This document shows positions 6,039 through 10,082 of a stretch of DNA of 10,082 nt, piece after piece (the stretch's first letter is position 1; each line of letters begins with the position of its first letter). Source of the DNA: a bacterium. Lineage in GTDB: Bacteria; Patescibacteriota; Gracilibacteria; UBA1369; LOWO2-01-FULL-3. The notes below the pieces were generated by a model. That model was not told the DNA's origin. It made no database searches and worked only from the letters and a program-made list of their open reading frames with translations. Made by a program: the position numbers and the translations under genes. The DNA is taken from contig JAQBYK010000036.1 in NCBI GenBank assembly GCA_027622635.1, positions 1 through 10,082 on the forward strand. The letters are read 5' to 3'.

Positions 6039-6311
6039 ATGCATAAAGTAATCTATTCACAGAACGCTATTAAAGATCTCTATAAATTGGACAAAGTATT
6101 ATCGGAACGAATTATCAAGAAAATACATTTTTTCTCACAGCAAAAAGACATTCATAAGTTCGCCAAACCTCTAAAAGATTTTGGACAAAATAAATATAGA
6201 TTTCGTATTGGAGATTACAGAGCGATTTTTAAAATTGACCAATCAGGAAAAATTGCAATCCTCATGATACTTAATATTAAACACAGAAAAGAGATTTATT
6301 CTCACAAATAA
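6039..6311 (+). CDS. RelE/ParE-superfamily toxin, 90 aa
   Basis: This is the toxin partner of the preceding antitoxin; RelE members cut mRNA in the ribosomal A site, ParE members inhibit gyrase. The sequence has the superfamily layout: strand MHKVIYSQNAIKDLYKL, two helices to about residue 40, then a compact beta sheet with KPLKDFGQNKYRFRIGDYRAIFKID (43-67) and the ending ILNIKHRKEIY (77-87). The basic residues K52, R54, R61 and R83 and the final Y87 resemble the active-site set of E. coli RelE (K52, K54, R61, R81, Y87), so an mRNA endonuclease is favoured over a gyrase poison. Exact equivalence needs an alignment. It starts at ATG after a 9-nt gap without Shine-Dalgarno and is AT-rich like its partner. 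Confidence 0.88.
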   Translation: MHKVIYSQNAIKDLYKLDKVLSERIIKKIHFFSQQKDIHKFAKPLKDFGQNKYRFRIGDYRAIFKIDQSGKIAILMILNIKHRKEIYSHK

Positions 6312-6363
6312 ACATATTGAAAATGGTTTGAACGGCATCCAGCCTGAATTGTTGTTTGCCTGC

Positions 6364-6392
6364 TTGGCACAAGGGCTTTTTTGTGCTATAAT
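6364..6392 (+). promoter_or_regulatory. Strong promoter of the surface-protein gene with internal inverted repeat
   Basis: TTGGCA (6364-6369), a 17-bp spacer and a perfect TATAAT (6387-6392) preceded by TGC (extended -10). The predicted start near 6399 gives a leader of about 17 nt, A-rich and lacking a Shine-Dalgarno. The 6-bp arms GCACAA (6367-6372) and TTGTGC (6381-6386) form an inverted repeat that fills the spacer. With the downstream T-run it could also act as a weak end signal for the TA transcript, or as a repressor site. Confidence 0.82.
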
Positions 6393-6415
6393 ATAGGGAA
6401 ACACAAACAAAAAAT

Positions 6416-9400
6416 ATGGACTGGAAACGAAAAACAGTATTGATTCTTGCCGCATTTTCATTAGCCGTGGCTCCCGGCGCTTTTGCAGAGGGAGATACAT
6501 ATTGTAATGGGAAAATTACAGGGAAGAGTGTTCTTTCAAATCCAAATGCCGGCCGGAACGATTTTGACTTTCATTTACCGGACTATAAAGGGACCGGATT
6601 TGTACCGAGCAGGGAACATGCTGCTTGTGTAAACGAGGAAAGTGATAGTTACGATGGAGACAGCAGTGGCTCTGTTGATTCATATGAATTTTATGATTAT
6701 TCGGTGAAAGGATATTCCTGGAATGATAATCTTGGTTATATTTCATATAATTGTAAAGATGGGAAAAATGATGCTGGCCTAACTGATGGTAAGGATTGTG
6801 GGCCTATCGACTACGGGGTTTATATAGGTCCTGACTATTCGGGGCAAAGGAATCTTTTTGGTCATGCCTGGAGTCCGTCTTTTGGGTGGATCCAGTTTAG
6901 GGGTGATGGGGTTGAGGCTGAGGAAGAGATTTGTGAGACAGTGGAGACTCCTGGGTCAGATGAGACCGTTGGTCCTGTAACAAAAGGAATGGGGGAGGCT
7001 TATAGTGCAACAATTGGTGATAATACCTATAGTGTTGTTGCTAATTTAAGCCCTTCTTATCCCGCTGAACTGATAAATCTTTCTTTTGGTGGAAGCACAA
7101 AGGTTGTAAATAATGTTGGTGATAAGGCCACTTCAGGTGCAGCGACTTTGACGGTTAGCTCTTTGCCAAAGTCCTTAAATTTTACAATAATAGAGGCTTA
7201 TCCATCAGCACTGCAGACAGAAGAGATAACAGTTAATTCCGGGGACACAGTTATGGTTAATTTTAGGGGAAGCGATCGTAGTGTCAGGTTTAATTCCGGA
7301 TTATCAGTGAATGCTGTTGTTGATGGGGTTATAGGAAATATCGCGGTTGGGCAACTTACTAATTTTGGTGATGTTCTTCTGGAGCCATATGAGATTTCGC
7401 AGAGCACCATGGTTTTTAAGTTGAGAGAGGCTAATCCACAGGCCGCTACATCGGGACCACATCAATTGGCCGAAGGTGCGGCAGGGCTGTATACTTTAAA
7501 TGGTGTTGAGTATCGGGTAACGGTTAATTCTATCAGTGATTCCAATAGTGCCTCGATTGAAGCCGGTAGGTCTACAAATGTTAGTGGTATGCAAAATGAT
7601 GTGGCGCAGGGAGCCACCGTATTGTTTAGTGAAATAAAAATTAAGTCGAATAGCGTTGCTCAAAAAATAACCTTTAACATTACTGCTCCTGGAGCTGCCG
7701 CAGCCACTACGAATTGCGAAAAGAAAGAAGAAAAAAAGGAAGTTGTCTATACCGCTATGGCTTCCTGTAATCCTTCCGTGGGTGGATCACCTTTAAATGT
7801 TAGCTGTACAACAAACGGCTCCAGCGTGGGTGCTGATAGTGTGGTTTGGAATTTTGGTGATGGGACCGCTAACTCCAGCAATTTTGAACCGATGCATCAG
7901 TTTCAGAGTGCTAGCCCAAATTCACCTGTTACCCATAATGTAACGGCGACTTTGACCTGGGGGGGAGTTACTAAAACCGCTACTACGCAAGTTTTAGAAA
8001 GGGCTCCGGTAGAGCAGGTTAATTATAGCGCTAATGCTACCTGTTCTCCTTCCTCAGGAACAGCTCCGCTAAACCTAACCTGTACAACAGCCGGTTCAAC
8101 TGAGGGAGCCGATAGTGTGGATTGGGATTTTAAAGATGGTAGCGCTCATTCAAGTCAGGCTACGCCTATGCATCAATTCCAGAACCCCGGCACATACAAT
8201 GTGGAACTTTTAATGGGTTGGGGTGATCATACGGAAACGGCCAATGTTGTTGTTACTGTAGATGCGCCTGCCTGTGTGCCGACCGACGATGTTGTTGAAA
8301 CCTATAATGACGGACCGATTACAACCTATTTACCTGGTGCGATGTTTGTTTCTCTGGGTGATAGTCAGTATGAAGTTTCAGTCGAACACAACCCGAATAA
8401 TCCCGATCCAAGGATTGATATTACAATGACAAATATAGATCCATATTCTTCCAATACGCTTTCCGCAAACAATGGGGATACGGTAGATTTTGGCGATGAA
8501 AATGTGACGGTTGATGACATTAATCAGACTGCATCGGTTACTCTTACGGAGAAGTGGGCGCCGCTAGTGACAACTATAAATGCTTCGGATACAGCCGTTG
8601 TAAGTGGCTATGGAGAAGAGCTAGAAGTTACAGTGTTAGGTGTTTATGGGGCTCCCGATGATGCTAGTGTGAGACTTAGTATAAATGGGGAAGTTTCTCT
8701 TGTAGATAATCATACAAATATTGGTCGTGGTGGCTATTATTTGTATGTCGATGATTTACAACCTTTTTATAATCCGCCTCTAGCCCGTTTTAGGATTTTG
8801 GAAGAGCCTGGCGTTGTTATTGAATCTCTTCAGGTAACAGTTGGCGTTGGTGAGACCCAGGATGTTATCTTTAGAGAGGGAGATGTGGATAACGAGAAGA
8901 CTCTTAGTGTGTTTTTAGAAAAGATTGACGGAGATGGGAATGCCTCAGTTATTGTTAGTGATGAATATGGACCTGTTGGTGGGCGGGAGGACCCTATTAT
9001 TCTTAGCGTGGACCAAATGGAACCTCTTAGTGAGCACGATCTTACATTGAACAGTGTTGTTCAAGAGGTGACTCTCAGTTTTGAGAGGGATGTGGTTATT
9101 GAGGAGGGCGTTTCTTGTCCTCAGGCTGTAAGAACAGATTTGCTGGCTTCAAACGATGACAAGATTGAGCCAAGAGTTGCGTCATCAGGTGGGAAAATTG
9201 CTGCCATCGGGTTAAGTATGGGCTTACCACCTGGATATGGCGGCTCAAATTCCTCATCCCAACCGACTTTTAGCTACGGTGTAACCATGGACAGCGATGG
9301 ATTCTTGCATGGCTATGCCTGGACTGAAGCCGGAGTGTGGATGAATTTTGAAGGGGTGAAGATTCAGCTTCCAGGTCAGATTTTAAGCTCGGGTCCCGGA

Positions 9401-10082
9401 TGGTGTGATGGCAAGCCTTATGTGTGTGTTGAAGTAAGGCCAAATCCTTTGAAATTAGAATTTGACGCCGGAGGAGAGGATGAATACAAGATCGCTGATG
9501 GAGCTGATGGTTACTATGTTCACTTGTTTTTGAGGGATGGAACCGGTCAAGATGCTCTGGTCCCAGGGGTTATAAGTCAATCTAGTCCTTTTCTTGGAAG
9601 TATAAAAATTAACTGGAAAGATAGTGTAAAAATGGATCAAACCGCTAAGGCTGCAGTTGGCGATTCTTTAGATGGACTTAGCTCACCGTGGGTTTCCGGT
9701 AATGGTGCGGTAGTGTATAAGCCTTTGACGTTTGTGGATTTTGACAAGGTGCCTGATGACCCCGGACACTATGTTTCGAAAGAAAAAGTTAGATCTTTTG
9801 CACCGACTGATGACGCGAATTTATCCTGGACCACCAGTACAGATCCGCCTCTTCTTGTAAATAATTTGGAATATATTAATCAAGCCGGAACCGGAGAAAC
9901 GGAGCCTAACTATCTTGTCTTGGACCACATTAGTTATGATCAGCTTCTTGATGGCAATGGAACTGAATTGATTGCCAAGGCAGCCGTTTATGCCAATGGT
10001 GATCCTAATTTAACTCTTTCTTTTAGGCCGGCCATAGAAGTTAATTCTTTGTTTGCAAGAGTTTTGCAAGACGTAATGATTG
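6416..10082 (+). CDS. Giant secreted surface protein with GYAW-type motifs and two PKD domains, 3' end beyond window
   Basis: The frame is open for 1222 codons to the window edge, so the C-terminus and any anchor are not seen. A Sec signal peptide is clear: MDWKRK, a hydrophobic core VLILAAFSLAVAP, and probable cleavage after AFA (24/25). Two copies of a tryptophan motif follow, GYSWNDNLGYISYN (99-112) and GHAWSPSFGWIQF (149-161), the second preceded by YGVYIG. A third copy, YGVTMDSDGFLHGYAWTEAG.W, lies near 966-978. Beta-rich segments starting G/N-x-x-Y-x-V recur at about 201, 361 and 648. An NCEKKEEKKE linker precedes two PKD-like domains (about 445-529, with WNFGDG at 478-483; and 537-616, with WDFKDG at 570-575). 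Both PKD domains keep a PMHQFQ segment and a cysteine pair. No catalytic motif is visible, so a structural or adhesive role at the cell surface is inferred. It has its own strong promoter. Confidence 0.9.
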   Translation, partial: MDWKRKTVLILAAFSLAVAPGAFAEGDTYCNGKITGKSVLSNPNAGRNDFDFHLPDYKGTGFVPSREHAACVNEESDSYDGDSSGSVDSYEFYDYSVKGYSWNDNLGYISYNCKDGKNDAGLTDGKDCGPIDYGVYIGPDYSGQRNLFGHAWSPSFGWIQFRGDGVEAEEEICETVETPGSDETVGPVTKGMGEAYSATIGDNTYSVVANLSPSYPAELINLSFGGSTKVVNNVGDKATSGAATLTVSSLPKSLNFTIIEAYPSALQTEEITVNSGDTVMVNFRGSDRSVRFNSGLSVNAVVDGVIGNIAVGQLTNFGDVLLEPYEISQSTMVFKLREANPQAATSGPHQLAEGAAGLYTLNGVEYRVTVNSISDSNSASIEAGRSTNVSGMQNDVAQGATVLFSEIKIKSNSVAQKITFNITAPGAAAATTNCEKKEEKKEVVYTAMASCNPSVGGSPLNVSCTTNGSSVGADSVVWNFGDGTANSSNFEPMHQFQSASPNSPVTHNVTATLTWGGVTKTATTQVLERAPVEQVNYSANATCSPSSGTAPLNLTCTTAGSTEGADSVDWDFKDGSAHSSQATPMHQFQNPGTYNVELLMGWGDHTETANVVVTVDAPACVPTDDVVETYNDGPITTYLPGAMFVSLGDSQYEVSVEHNPNNPDPRIDITMTNIDPYSSNTLSANNGDTVDFGDENVTVDDINQTASVTLTEKWAPLVTTINASDTAVVSGYGEELEVTVLGVYGAPDDASVRLSINGEVSLVDNHTNIGRGGYYLYVDDLQPFYNPPLARFRILEEPGVVIESLQVTVGVGETQDVIFREGDVDNEKTLSVFLEKIDGDGNASVIVSDEYGPVGGREDPIILSVDQMEPLSEHDLTLNSVVQEVTLSFERDVVIEEGVSCPQAVRTDLLASNDDKIEPRVASSGGKIAAIGLSMGLPPGYGGSNSSSQPTFSYGVTMDSDGFLHGYAWTEAGVWMNFEGVKIQLPGQILSSGPGWCDGKPYVCVEVRPNPLKLEFDAGGEDEYKIADGADGYYVHLFLRDGTGQDALVPGVISQSSPFLGSIKINWKDSVKMDQTAKAAVGDSLDGLSSPWVSGNGAVVYKPLTFVDFDKVPDDPGHYVSKEKVRSFAPTDDANLSWTTSTDPPLLVNNLEYINQAGTGETEPNYLVLDHISYDQLLDGNGTELIAKAAVYANGDPNLTLSFRPAIEVNSLFARVLQDVMI

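Noticed and set aside
6516..9640. Short open frames on the minus strand opposite the surface-protein gene (for example 6516-6746, 7198-7410, 9455-9640)
   Set aside because: They lack family resemblance and are fully explained as shadows of the long, domain-bearing plus-strand frame.

Overview
The window looks like part of a Candidate Phyla Radiation (Patescibacteria) chromosome. The strongest hint is the large secreted protein at the right end. It carries copies of the 'YGV..D..G.L.GYAW....GWI.F' motif, which I associate from memory with surface proteins of Parcubacteria/Peregrinibacteria-type lineages. Supporting hints are the near-total lack of Shine-Dalgarno sites, very short A-rich leaders, and a PheS with a CxxC insertion. 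UGA appears to be a stop (the kinase-like gene ends in TGA, and no long frame needs UGA as sense), so the recoded UGA=Gly lineages are not favoured, although only one gene tests this. The exact lineage cannot be fixed from the window.

Left part (1-1624): two housekeeping genes lie on the minus strand. pheS (phenylalanyl-tRNA synthetase alpha) runs off the left edge. hup (HU nucleoid protein) lies upstream of it and has its own promoter and a clear intrinsic terminator. Between the hup terminator and the pheS promoter sits a three-site array of dyad-symmetric sequences with an exact 38-bp pitch. The pheS promoter is so close to the ATG that the mRNA should be leaderless. A 305-bp divergent intergenic region then separates hup from topA.

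Middle (1625-5703): topA (DNA topoisomerase I with four C-terminal zinc ribbons) is on the plus strand. It is followed by a separately promoted two-gene unit: a kinase-fold protein with intact HRD/DFG motifs, and a small unrecognised protein whose reading frame overlaps the end of the kinase gene and which lacks an obvious start codon.

Right part (5704-10082): a compact, AT-rich toxin-antitoxin cassette (Phd/YefM-like antitoxin and RelE/ParE-like toxin) has its own promoter and a perfect 15-bp operator-like dyad. After a near-consensus promoter comes a very large secreted protein (at least 1222 residues, open at the right edge). It has a signal peptide, two GYAW-type motifs near the N-terminus, beta-domain repeats, two PKD domains and a third GYAW-type motif. 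HU and TopA both act on chromosome topology and PheS on translation. The TA cassette looks like an insertion, and the surface protein and kinase pair are the lineage-specific content.
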